Of a DNA stretch of 64,000 bases, positions 28,619 through 35,444 are shown piece after piece. The notes under the pieces were generated by a model. The model had not been told where the DNA came from and did not search any database. It saw nothing but the letters and a program-made list of their open reading frames with translations. The stretch's first letter is position 1. The number at the start of each line of letters is the position of its first letter. A program made the translations under genes and the position numbers. Origin of the DNA: Pseudomonas sp. (lineage in GTDB: Bacteria > Pseudomonadota > Gammaproteobacteria > Pseudomonadales > Pseudomonadaceae); NCBI RefSeq assembly GCF_030684895.1, contig NZ_JAUXXP010000059.1, forward strand, positions 62,001 through 126,000, in the 5' to 3' direction.

Positions 28619-28643
28619 GGTGCCACTGCGAGCGAGTGGCACC
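28619..28643. other. Strong hairpin between flotillin and AAA+ genes
   Basis: A perfect 9-bp stem (GGTGCCACT / AGTGGCACC) with a seven-base loop lies in the 110-base gap between the yqiK stop and the AAA+ start. No U-tract follows, so it looks more like an RNA-stability or partial-termination element than an intrinsic terminator. Confidence 0.6.
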
Positions 28644-28650
28644 TGGCGGG

Positions 28651-30702
28651 TCAGACCTGCGGCGGTGTGCTGTCTGTCACCACAGCGGCCTTGGCCTCGA
28701 CCGGTTTTCCAGCCAACAGACGGGCCAACACGTCCTGCACCACCGGGCTCTTGCCAACCACGCCTTCGATGGCTTTGCCCACCGACAGCGACTTGGCGAA
28801 GGAATTGAAGAAGTCGCCTTCGCCACCGACGATCTCGATCTTCGCCTTGGACAGCGCCGCCGAGAGCACTTCGGCCTGATCCTTGGCAATTTCCTTGTTG
28901 GCAGCGATGGCGGCCATGGCTTCGTCGAAGTTCGCCTCCAGTTGCATGCGGAACTCTTCGTGCTGACGCGCGTTGTCGCTGAGCGCATCGAGCGCACCGA
29001 ACTTCTTGCCCAGGCCTTCGGCCTCGGCATTCAAACGCTCAAGCAGCACATGGGCTTCGGCCATACCCAAATCCTGGGTGGCTTTGGCCTTGGCGGCGCC
29101 AAGCTGCTCTTCGCCACGCGCCTGAGCGCCGAGTTTCTCTTCCAGCACCTTGGCGTCGGCCAGGCCGTCTTTCTCTTTGGCCGCTGCCTTGGCTTCGGTC
29201 ACCCGAGCCTCGGCCAGGCCCTTCTCCTGCTCGCCTTTGGCTTCGGCGATCAGTTGCTCGGCATGCACACGGGCTTCGGCCAGGCCTTCTTTCTCCTTGG
29301 CTGCGGCGGTGACTTCACGCACCCGCGCATCGGCCAAACCAGGCGCAGCGCGCTCGGCTTCGATACCTTCGGCCATTTTCTTCTTGGCTTCGCTTTGCTT
29401 GGCTGCGGCTTCCAACTCGGCCTGGGCCAGGTTGTTGATTTCTACGGCCTTGTGCTGGGAGCGAGTCTCGTCGGCTTCGGCCTGCTTGACCTGGCGCACC
29501 AGTTCCTGCTCGGCTTCGGCCTGGGCGTTGAGCACCATGACCTGCTTGTTCCGATCCGCTTCGGACACTTCACGCACTTCCTTGATGCGCTCCTCTTCCT
29601 GGGCCACGGTCTTCTCGACCGCCACGCGCTCGCGAATCACCCCGGCAATATTCTTGCGTTCAACTTCCAGGGCCTTTTCTTTCTCGATGCGCTGCAGCTC
29701 GACTTCACGCTCGCGGGAGACGATCTCCAGGTCCTTGGCACGGGTGACTTTTTCCACCTCGATCACCACCGCACGCTGGCGGTTCTGCTGCGCCACTTCG
29801 ACTTCGCGCTGATGGTTCTCGGCACGGATATCCAGCTCCTGCTGGGTGTGGATGCGTGCCTGCTCGGACTTCAGGCGCTCTTCTTCCTGCACCTTGAGGG
29901 TTTCGGCCTGCTCGCGGGCGCGGATGGTTTCGATCTCGCGCTTCTGCCGGGCCACCGCATCGGCTTCCTGACGCTCCAGAGACAACGTGGCCTCACGGGT
30001 TTCGACGTTCTTTTTCTTGATCGCCAGCTCTTCGTTGCGCTCCAGCTCGTTGGTGATGACGTTCTGTGCGGCGGTCAGCTCGGTGATCTTGCGGATGCCC
30101 TGAGCATCGAGAATATTGCTTGGGTCGAGCGATGCCTTGGAGGTTTGCTCCAGGTAATCGATGGCCACGTCTTCCAGCACATAACCGTTAAGGTCGTTGC
30201 CAATCACCTCGACGATACGGTCGCGGAAATCCTGGCGATTCTCGAACAACTGGACGAAATCGAACTGCTTACCAACGGTTTTCAGCGCTTCGGAGAACTT
30301 GGCGTTGAACAGCTCATTGACCGCTGAACGGTCAGACGCGCGCTCCACGCCGATGGCCTTGGCCACTTTGAGCACGTCCTGCTGGGTTTCGTTAACCCGC
30401 AGGTAGAAGGCCACGGTGATGTCGGCGCGCATATTGTCGCGGCAGATCAGCCCGTCCTTGGCGCGGCGGTCAACTTCCAGGGTGATCAAGGAGATCTTCA
30501 TAAACTCCTTTAGGTTGATCACCGGGTACACCAGGGCACCGGTGAAATGCACCTTGGGCGTCGACGACATGTCGTTGACGATCAGCGCAGTGCCTTGCGG
30601 CACCTTGATATAGAAGGCTTTGAACAGGACGAAAAAACCAAAAATAACCAGGAAAAACAGACCTACACCGGTCAGAAAAGGCATTAGCAGCTCGAGGCTC
30701 AT
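28651..30702 (-). CDS. yqiK: Flotillin-family (SPFH/Band 7) protein, YqiK-like
   Basis: 683 residues. One N-terminal membrane helix (FLTGVGLFFLVIFGFFVLF) is followed by an SPFH domain from about residue 30 to 200 (KVPQGTALIVNDMSSTPKVH, DITVAFYLRV). A very long charged coiled coil (230-560) comes next, then a flotillin C-terminal region (KIEIVGGEGDFFNSF). Flotillins oligomerise into membrane microdomain scaffolds. Between about residues 450 and 535 the coiled coil holds four imperfect repeats of the GLAEAR...EAKAAAKEK type. ATG 30702 is preceded by AAAGGAG at ten bases; a TTG three codons earlier is too close to it. It follows yqiJ by 27 bases, the usual NfeD-like/flotillin pairing. Confidence 0.93.
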   Translation of the reverse strand: MSLELLMPFLTGVGLFFLVIFGFFVLFKAFYIKVPQGTALIVNDMSSTPKVHFTGALVYPVINLKEFMKISLITLEVDRRAKDGLICRDNMRADITVAFYLRVNETQQDVLKVAKAIGVERASDRSAVNELFNAKFSEALKTVGKQFDFVQLFENRQDFRDRIVEVIGNDLNGYVLEDVAIDYLEQTSKASLDPSNILDAQGIRKITELTAAQNVITNELERNEELAIKKKNVETREATLSLERQEADAVARQKREIETIRAREQAETLKVQEEERLKSEQARIHTQQELDIRAENHQREVEVAQQNRQRAVVIEVEKVTRAKDLEIVSREREVELQRIEKEKALEVERKNIAGVIRERVAVEKTVAQEEERIKEVREVSEADRNKQVMVLNAQAEAEQELVRQVKQAEADETRSQHKAVEINNLAQAELEAAAKQSEAKKKMAEGIEAERAAPGLADARVREVTAAAKEKEGLAEARVHAEQLIAEAKGEQEKGLAEARVTEAKAAAKEKDGLADAKVLEEKLGAQARGEEQLGAAKAKATQDLGMAEAHVLLERLNAEAEGLGKKFGALDALSDNARQHEEFRMQLEANFDEAMAAIAANKEIAKDQAEVLSAALSKAKIEIVGGEGDFFNSFAKSLSVGKAIEGVVGKSPVVQDVLARLLAGKPVEAKAAVVTDSTPPQV

Positions 30703-30729
30703 TACAATCAATCTCCTTTGATAAACGGG

Positions 30730-31374
30730 CTAGATGCCCTTGAACTCGTCTTCGGTAATTACCCGATAGGCGTGTTCGGCCTCCAGGTACTCCAGCAACA
30801 CCACACGGTCGCCACGTTTGAATCCCTGTGCCTCATCGGCACGTACACGCAAAATCAGCCCGGCACCGCCATCTTCAAGCGTCGCCTCACCCTGCGTGGA
30901 CGTTATCCGACCACTGCGCACGATGGCCACCTGCCCGAGTACGGACTTGCTGCTGGTGGCTTCCAGCTTGAGAAACAGCGGGCGCAAGGGTCGCACCAAC
31001 AGGCTCACCACGGGCACCACGGCGATTAACGCAGCGGCGATCACCAGCAAACCCAGGGGGTAACGCAAAATGCCCAAAGGCAGAAAACGCAGCAACAACA
31101 GCTCGGCGAAATAGCAGAGGAACCAGGCAAAAAAGAACAGCAGGGTGAGAATCAACGTCACCGGCACGCCATTGAGACCCAGTTTGAGTAACAGGCCAGC
31201 CAGGCCTTCGGGCTGCAACGCGTGGTTTTCCAGCGACGAGTCGACTTCGATATCCAACAGATCGACATCGACAATCCCCATGGCGGCGACCAGCCAATAC
31301 AGAATCGCCACGCAGAGTGCAAAGCTGAGCAGCACCACGGGAAACGACAGCGCGGTCTGTATAAATAGCTCCAT
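30730..31374 (-). CDS. yqiJ: YqiJ-like inner-membrane protein with OB-fold (NfeD-type) tail
   Basis: 214 residues. Three membrane segments are visible (FPVVLLSFALCVAILYWLVA; VTLILTLLFFFAWFLCYFAE; LGLLVIAAALIAVVPVVSLL). A soluble C-terminal beta-barrel follows from about residue 145 (VLGQVAIVRSGRITSTQGEA, GDRVVLLEYLEAEHAYRVI). This is the YqiJ/NfeD layout. Members are almost always encoded next to a flotillin and are thought to help place it in the membrane. Expressed from the operon headed by yjfI, with yqiK directly downstream. Confidence 0.9.
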   Translation of the reverse strand: MELFIQTALSFPVVLLSFALCVAILYWLVAAMGIVDVDLLDIEVDSSLENHALQPEGLAGLLLKLGLNGVPVTLILTLLFFFAWFLCYFAELLLLRFLPLGILRYPLGLLVIAAALIAVVPVVSLLVRPLRPLFLKLEATSSKSVLGQVAIVRSGRITSTQGEATLEDGGAGLILRVRADEAQGFKRGDRVVLLEYLEAEHAYRVITEDEFKGI

Positions 31375-31430
31375 CTTCTTTACATCCTGCTAGTCGAAGA
31401 AACGGGAGCCGCAGCCCCCGCATTGGCCGT

Positions 31431-32132
31431 TTAGGCTTCGGGCTTGGCGCGACCCTTCAGGCGCGCCAGCACGCTGTCAGCACTGGCGTTGTCCGGCACG
31501 ATGCCCGCGGCGCGCAGTTTGACCTCGAGGGCGTCATCCGGCGCGCTGGTGGCGGCCAGCTCTGCATTGGCTTCCATCATGGCTGCACGCTCGGCCTGCT
31601 TGAGCTTGATGCGCTCCAGCGACTCGACGGCGGTATGCAACTTGGCCTGCGAACCACCATAGCGCTGCGCCACGGCCATCTGCGCTTTCTGCACGCTCTC
31701 CGTGGCCTTGACCGTATCGACCTGTTGTTTCAGGCGCTTGATATGCCCTTCCGCCTGGGTCACGGCTTTGCGCAACTGCGCCACACTGGCCGCGAAACCA
31801 TCGGCCTGTTCGCGGTCGCTGGCCTGTTCGGTTTCCAGGTTGGCGATCTTCTCGGCAACTTCCTTGGCCAGGCCTTCATTGCCGGCATCCAGGGCCTTGA
31901 GCGCGTACTGCTCATACTCGGCGATCTTCGCCGTGCTCTTGCCCAGGCGATCACTGGCCAGTTTCTGTTTGGCCATAATCTCAGCCAAGGCTTCCTTGGA
32001 CTTGCGCAGCTCTAGATCGGCATCGCGAATCTCCTGATCGAGAATACGCAGCGCCTGACCATCTACCACGGCCTCACCCACTTCATTGGCGCCGCCACGC
32101 AGCGCCGTCAGCAATTTGCTCCAGACGTTCAT
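31431..32132 (-). CDS. PspA/IM30-family membrane-remodelling protein (YjfJ-like)
   Basis: 233 residues, almost entirely coiled coil. It begins with the amphipathic N-terminal helix typical of the family (MNVWSKLLTALRGGANEV) and continues through ILDQEIRDADLELRKSKEAL and LETEQASDREQADGFAASV. PspA/IM30 proteins are ESCRT-III-like and bind stressed inner membranes. The partner gene upstream is yjfI, which makes this closer to E. coli YjfJ than to the PspF-controlled PspA. There is no pspF, pspB or pspC here. ATG 32132 has AAGGAG seven bases upstream and lies four bases after the yjfI stop. Thirteen extra upstream codons in the open frame belong to yjfI sequence. Confidence 0.93.
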   Translation of the reverse strand: MNVWSKLLTALRGGANEVGEAVVDGQALRILDQEIRDADLELRKSKEALAEIMAKQKLASDRLGKSTAKIAEYEQYALKALDAGNEGLAKEVAEKIANLETEQASDREQADGFAASVAQLRKAVTQAEGHIKRLKQQVDTVKATESVQKAQMAVAQRYGGSQAKLHTAVESLERIKLKQAERAAMMEANAELAATSAPDDALEVKLRAAGIVPDNASADSVLARLKGRAKPEA

Positions 32133-32136
32133 AGCA

Positions 32137-32766
32137 TCACTCCTTAGCGTCGGCTTTGAGGAAGCCTTCATAGGCTTCGGTGGCCTTGATCACGTTGTCG
32201 GCCAGCAATTCAATCTCGAACACCACATCGGTCAATGTCGACGCCGAGCTCAGCGCACCAAACATGGTGTAGCAAGGCTGACCGTCCGGCAGGGTTTCCA
32301 GACCGATAGAGGACAGTGGAAACAGCTTGTGGGTACGCAACACCTGCTCGTTGAACGCCGCACTGTCGCGCACATCGGCGGCAGGCCACAGCAGGCCCTC
32401 GACCACGATCTGCTCGCCAAAGACGGCGACAAACAAAGGCAGATCGCCATAGTCGTGCATGGTCACGTGCAAGCTGGCATCCGAGCTCTGAATCAGCTCG
32501 ATGCTCGCCTGCCCGCCCTTGAATAGCTCAACAGCCGACAGTGCATCGTATAAAGCCTGTGCAGTCCAAACCTGCGGCATGCTCATACCCTCCTCCTTTT
32601 CCATTGAAGCCAGCTTTACTGAGTGCGGCTGGCGAAGTTTCCGCTCGAATGCCATAAGCAGCGGGGCATGCTCTGGCAGTATCCAGACCTCTTTTTTCAC
32701 CAATCCCTGCTCGCGCAGGCGTTGACGGAAAAGACGCTGGTAGTGGGCTGATGATTTGCTTTCCAT
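32137..32766 (-). CDS. yjfI: YjfI family protein (DUF2170), long form
   Basis: 209 residues if translation begins at ATG 32766. The last 149 residues (from MSMPQVWTAQALYDAL) are the DUF2170/YjfI domain (LPLFVAVFGEQIVVEGLLWP, FPLSSIGLETLPDGQPCY), a cytosolic partner encoded next to PspA-like genes. The first 60 residues are basic and helical (YQRLFRQRLREQGLVKKEVW). An internal ATG at 32586 has AAGGAGGAGGGT directly before it, much stronger than anything upstream of 32766, so a short form of about E. coli YjfI length may be made as well or instead. First gene of the operon, four bases from the PspA-like gene. Confidence 0.85.
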   Translation of the reverse strand: MESKSSAHYQRLFRQRLREQGLVKKEVWILPEHAPLLMAFERKLRQPHSVKLASMEKEEGMSMPQVWTAQALYDALSAVELFKGGQASIELIQSSDASLHVTMHDYGDLPLFVAVFGEQIVVEGLLWPAADVRDSAAFNEQVLRTHKLFPLSSIGLETLPDGQPCYTMFGALSSASTLTDVVFEIELLADNVIKATEAYEGFLKADAKE

Positions 32767-33101
32767 GGACGCAGACTAGCCCCACACATGTAATGAATCA
32801 ACACATCACATGTAATATTTTAAAACGCATGTTTGTTGATTTTCAGGCACGCACAAGCGAAGCGCTCAAAAGCAGCGCCACAGAGACCACACAGGGAAAA
32901 GTCGCAGAAGGGGAACCATCCAGGGCCAGCAATACCGAGCATCCGTTCGTGGCAGCAATTTAACGTCATATCAGCCGCCAACTAAACAGCTAAATCTGCC
33001 AACCCCATCGCAGCCGCAGCGCCCGATAGCGACCATTGAAAAATGACGCAGCACCCCACAATCGAATAGCCTTAGCCGACCCACCGCACAACGGAAACCT
33101 C
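32767..33101. promoter_or_regulatory. Divergent intergenic region upstream of the yjfI-pspA-flotillin operon
   Basis: A 335-base, relatively AT-rich gap between the leftward stress operon and the rightward CoA-transferase gene. It holds a pair of identical 10-bp repeats (see the separate entry). On the minus strand, TTGATT and TAGTCT stand 17 bases apart just before yjfI, a plausible but weak sigma-70 promoter that would give almost no leader to the long form. A 70-codon rightward frame beginning inside yjfI (32751-32963) is not protein-like. I see nothing else in the rest. Confidence 0.5.
32785..32816. promoter_or_regulatory. Tandem direct repeat CACATGTAAT x2, candidate regulator site
   Basis: CACATGTAAT occurs at 32785-32794 and 32807-32816, identical and spaced exactly 22 bases start to start, two helical turns. 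Each copy contains the palindrome ACATGT. They lie 19-50 bases upstream of the yjfI start, overlapping the possible -35 region. Confidence 0.5.
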
Positions 33102-34301
33102 ATGAACCCAGCTATCAAACCCCTCGCTGGCCTGAAAGTGATCGAACTCGGCACCCTGATCGCCGGCCCGTTTGCCTCGCGCGTCTGCGCGGAGTTTGGC
33201 GCCGAGGTGATCAAGGTCGAATCACCGGATGGCGGCGACCCGCTGCGCAAGTGGCGCAAGCTGTATGAGGGCACTTCGCTGTGGTGGTTTGTGCAGGCGC
33301 GCAACAAGCAGTCGATCACCCTCAACCTCAAGCACGAGGGCGGGCGCGAGGTGCTGAAGAAGCTGCTCAGCGAGGCGGACATTCTGATCGAGAACTTTCG
33401 CCCCGGCGTGCTGGAAAAGCTCGGCCTGGGCTGGGATGTGCTGCATGCACTGAACCCTAAACTGGTGATGGTGCGCCTGTCGGGCTTCGGTCAAACAGGC
33501 CCGATGAAGGATCAGCCGGGTTTCGGCGCGGTGGGCGAATCCATGGGCGGGCTGCGGTATATCACCGGCTTCGAGGACCGCCCGCCGGTGCGCACCGGGA
33601 TTTCGATTGGCGATTCGATTGCTGCGCTGTGGGGCGTGATCGGCGCCTTGATGGCGCTGCGTCATCGTGAAGTGAACGGCGGCAGCGGTCAGGTGGTGGA
33701 TGTGGCACTGTATGAAGCGATCTTCGCCATGATGGAATCCATGGTGCCGGAGTTCGATGTGTTCGGATTTATCCGCGAGCGCACTGGCAACATCATGCCC
33801 GGCATCACCCCCTCCTCGATTCACACCAGCAGCGACGGCAAGCATATTCAGATCGGCGCCAACGGCGATGCGATCTTCAAGCGCTTTATGCAGGCCATCG
33901 GCCGCCAGGACCTGGCCGAAGACGTGACCTTGGCCAGCAATGATGGCCGCGACGCGCGGCGCGATGAGATTTATGGCGTGATCGACCGCTGGGTCGGCTC
34001 GCTGCCGCTGGAGCAGGTACTGGCAACCCTGAATCAGGCCGAGGTACCTGCCAGCCGCATTTTCAGCGCCGAGGATATGTTCCACGACCCGCAATTTCTT
34101 GCTCGCGAAATGCTCCTATCAGCCAAGCTGCCAGACGGCAAAGCCTTCAAGATGCCCGGCATCGTGCCCAAGCTGAGCGATACACCGGGCGAGGTGAACT
34201 GGGTCGGCCCGGAACTGGGCGAGCACAATGAGCGGGTGCTAAGCGGACTGGGTTATAGCCGTGAACAGATCGCCAGCCTACGTGACGAAGGCGCCATCTA
34301 A
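33102..34301 (+). CDS. CaiB/BaiF-type (family III) CoA-transferase
   Basis: 399 residues starting MNPAIKPLAGLKVIELGTLI. Family III CoA-transferases move CoA between carboxylic acids through an Asp-bound acyl intermediate. The probable nucleophile is the Asp of GISIGDSIAALWGVIGAL. Other blocks are AEFGAEVIKVESPDGGDPLR, ARNKQSITLNLKHEGGREVL and ENFRPGVLEKLGLGWDVL. The open frame begins 22 codons earlier, but ATG 33102 has GGAAA upstream and matches the family start. It stands alone: no acyl-CoA dehydrogenase or lyase gene is beside it, so the acid substrate (formyl-, succinyl-, glutaryl- or other CoA) cannot be assigned. Confidence 0.92.
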   Translation: MNPAIKPLAGLKVIELGTLIAGPFASRVCAEFGAEVIKVESPDGGDPLRKWRKLYEGTSLWWFVQARNKQSITLNLKHEGGREVLKKLLSEADILIENFRPGVLEKLGLGWDVLHALNPKLVMVRLSGFGQTGPMKDQPGFGAVGESMGGLRYITGFEDRPPVRTGISIGDSIAALWGVIGALMALRHREVNGGSGQVVDVALYEAIFAMMESMVPEFDVFGFIRERTGNIMPGITPSSIHTSSDGKHIQIGANGDAIFKRFMQAIGRQDLAEDVTLASNDGRDARRDEIYGVIDRWVGSLPLEQVLATLNQAEVPASRIFSAEDMFHDPQFLAREMLLSAKLPDGKAFKMPGIVPKLSDTPGEVNWVGPELGEHNERVLSGLGYSREQIASLRDEGAI

Positions 34302-34328
34302 TCAACAATCTCAGCTAGCAGGCTGTAG

Positions 34329-35063
34329 CTAAAGGTGAACGCCATATTTGGCGTAGATCCCTTCAATAACGCCGCGCCGCTTGAGCGTCAGAATGGCCGC
34401 ATCGAGCTTACCCAGCCAGGCTTCGTGGCGCGGATGAACGCGCATGCTGACATCGAAAGAGCTCATCACATCGCCAACCTCAAGATGGCGGTACTCCAGG
34501 GTCTTCGCCAGGCTGTATTGGGCAATCGCCTTATTGACCACAACTTGATCAAAGCGCGACTTGGCCAGCATCTCCAGCAACTGCGCTTCATTCAGCGCAT
34601 TGCGCCGATCAAGCTGTCCCGCTTCGATCAACGCACGCAGGTCAGGGTAGGCATAGCCGCGCACCAACCCCACTGATTTGCCGCGCAAATCCTCAGGGCG
34701 CGACACCGGGAAAGCCTTGCCCGGGGCAAACACCATGACATCGACAACCTTACCAAACGGCACCGAAAACACCCCAGGCGTCGACTGCCCCTGCACCCAA
34801 CCCGGATAAACACCCGGCTCGATATCCAGCTGCCCGCCATTAAACAGCAGACCAATGCGCGGATAGGGGTAGTACTGCACGCTGAATGTATCGCCCGTCA
34901 GCTTACCCAGCTCATCGAAGATATCCTGATAAATACCGGTCTTACCCTGCTCGATCATCATCGGCGGGTAGTTATAAAAACCAACTTCAAAGGTGGCCGC
35001 ATAGACGCCAGCCAGGGGATAGATACCGCACAGCAGCACAACCGCCTTGATCAACCACTTCAC
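34329..35063 (-). CDS. Periplasmic solute-binding protein, amino-acid (SBP_bac_3) type
   Basis: 244 residues. Translation probably begins at GTG 35063 (VKWLIKAVVLLCGIYPL), with AGAGG seven bases upstream, giving a proper signal peptide ending near GVYAA. An ORF 57 codons longer lacks this sense. The mature part is a small type-2 periplasmic-binding fold: FEVGFYNYPPMMIEQGKTGI, LDIEPGVYPGWVQGQ, LRGKSVGLVRGYAYPDL, and VSMRVHPRHEAWLGKLDAAI. No permease or ATPase genes are adjacent, so it may serve a distant transporter or work as a solute sensor. The ligand is unknown. Confidence 0.82.
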   Translation of the reverse strand: MKWLIKAVVLLCGIYPLAGVYAATFEVGFYNYPPMMIEQGKTGIYQDIFDELGKLTGDTFSVQYYPYPRIGLLFNGGQLDIEPGVYPGWVQGQSTPGVFSVPFGKVVDVMVFAPGKAFPVSRPEDLRGKSVGLVRGYAYPDLRALIEAGQLDRRNALNEAQLLEMLAKSRFDQVVVNKAIAQYSLAKTLEYRHLEVGDVMSSFDVSMRVHPRHEAWLGKLDAAILTLKRRGVIEGIYAKYGVHL

Positions 35064-35094
35064 CCGACTACCTCTACTGCACACCACACCGCTA

Positions 35095-35355
35095 CTAAAA
35101 CGCGCCAAACCACCAGGCAACTGCAGCACCCAGCACGAGCAAGCCCAACAACCAGAAGATACCGCCACGCCCGCCAGACTGCACCACTGACGCACTACCC
35201 GACCGTCGCTCAGGCGTGTAGTCATCCACAGCATCCTTGGCCTCTTTCAAGCCAATACCCCTGAGCTCACGCAGCAGTTTGATCGCCTCGATTTTCTGCC
35301 CACGCTCAAGCGCCGCCACCACCTCCGCCGGCAAATCCTGATCAAGCCCAGTCAT
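35095..35355 (-). CDS. Small membrane-anchored protein with ribosomal L7/L12 C-terminal-like domain
   Basis: 86 residues. The N-terminal part (VAALERGQKIEAIKLLRELR, then GIGLKEAKDAVDDYTPE) matches the helix-turn pattern of the L7/L12 C-terminal domain, where it docks translation factors. A Ser/Gly linker and one membrane helix end the protein (GIFWLLGLLVLGAAVAWWF). ATG 35355 has AAAGGAG six bases before it. It lies between thrC and the binding-protein gene, in the same direction. Similar small proteins are widespread and uncharacterised. This is not a ribosomal protein: it is too short and membrane-anchored. Confidence 0.8.
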   Translation of the reverse strand: MTGLDQDLPAEVVAALERGQKIEAIKLLRELRGIGLKEAKDAVDDYTPERRSGSASVVQSGGRGGIFWLLGLLVLGAAVAWWFGAF

Positions 35356-35393
35356 CACACACTCCTTTCAGCAACCTTCCCGGAGCATAGCCG

Positions 35394-35428
35394 CAAAAAA
35401 AGCCGGCCCCTTGCGGGTACCGGCTTTA
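35394..35428 (-). terminator. Intrinsic terminator of hom-thrC
   Basis: Reading leftward, the stem AAAGCCGG / CCGGCTTT with a 13-base loop is followed by a run of T (TTTTTT). It begins about 17 bases after the thrC stop. Confidence 0.85.
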
Positions 35429-35444
35429 TTGACCAGCGCCAGGC

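Noticed and set aside
28609..30327. 572-codon plus-strand open frame, Phe/Leu/Gly-rich, looking like a membrane protein
   Set aside because: It is the reverse of the Glu/Ala/Lys-rich flotillin coiled-coil codons, which read as Phe/Leu/Gly on the other strand.
31431..32132. Classical PspF-controlled psp operon
   Set aside because: No pspF, pspB or pspC genes are here, and no GG-N10-GC sigma-54 site was found before yjfI. The set is of the YjfI/YjfJ-flotillin kind.
32751..32963. 70-codon plus-strand frame in the gap before the CoA-transferase
   Set aside because: It begins inside yjfI on the opposite strand, has no ribosome site and its composition is not protein-like.
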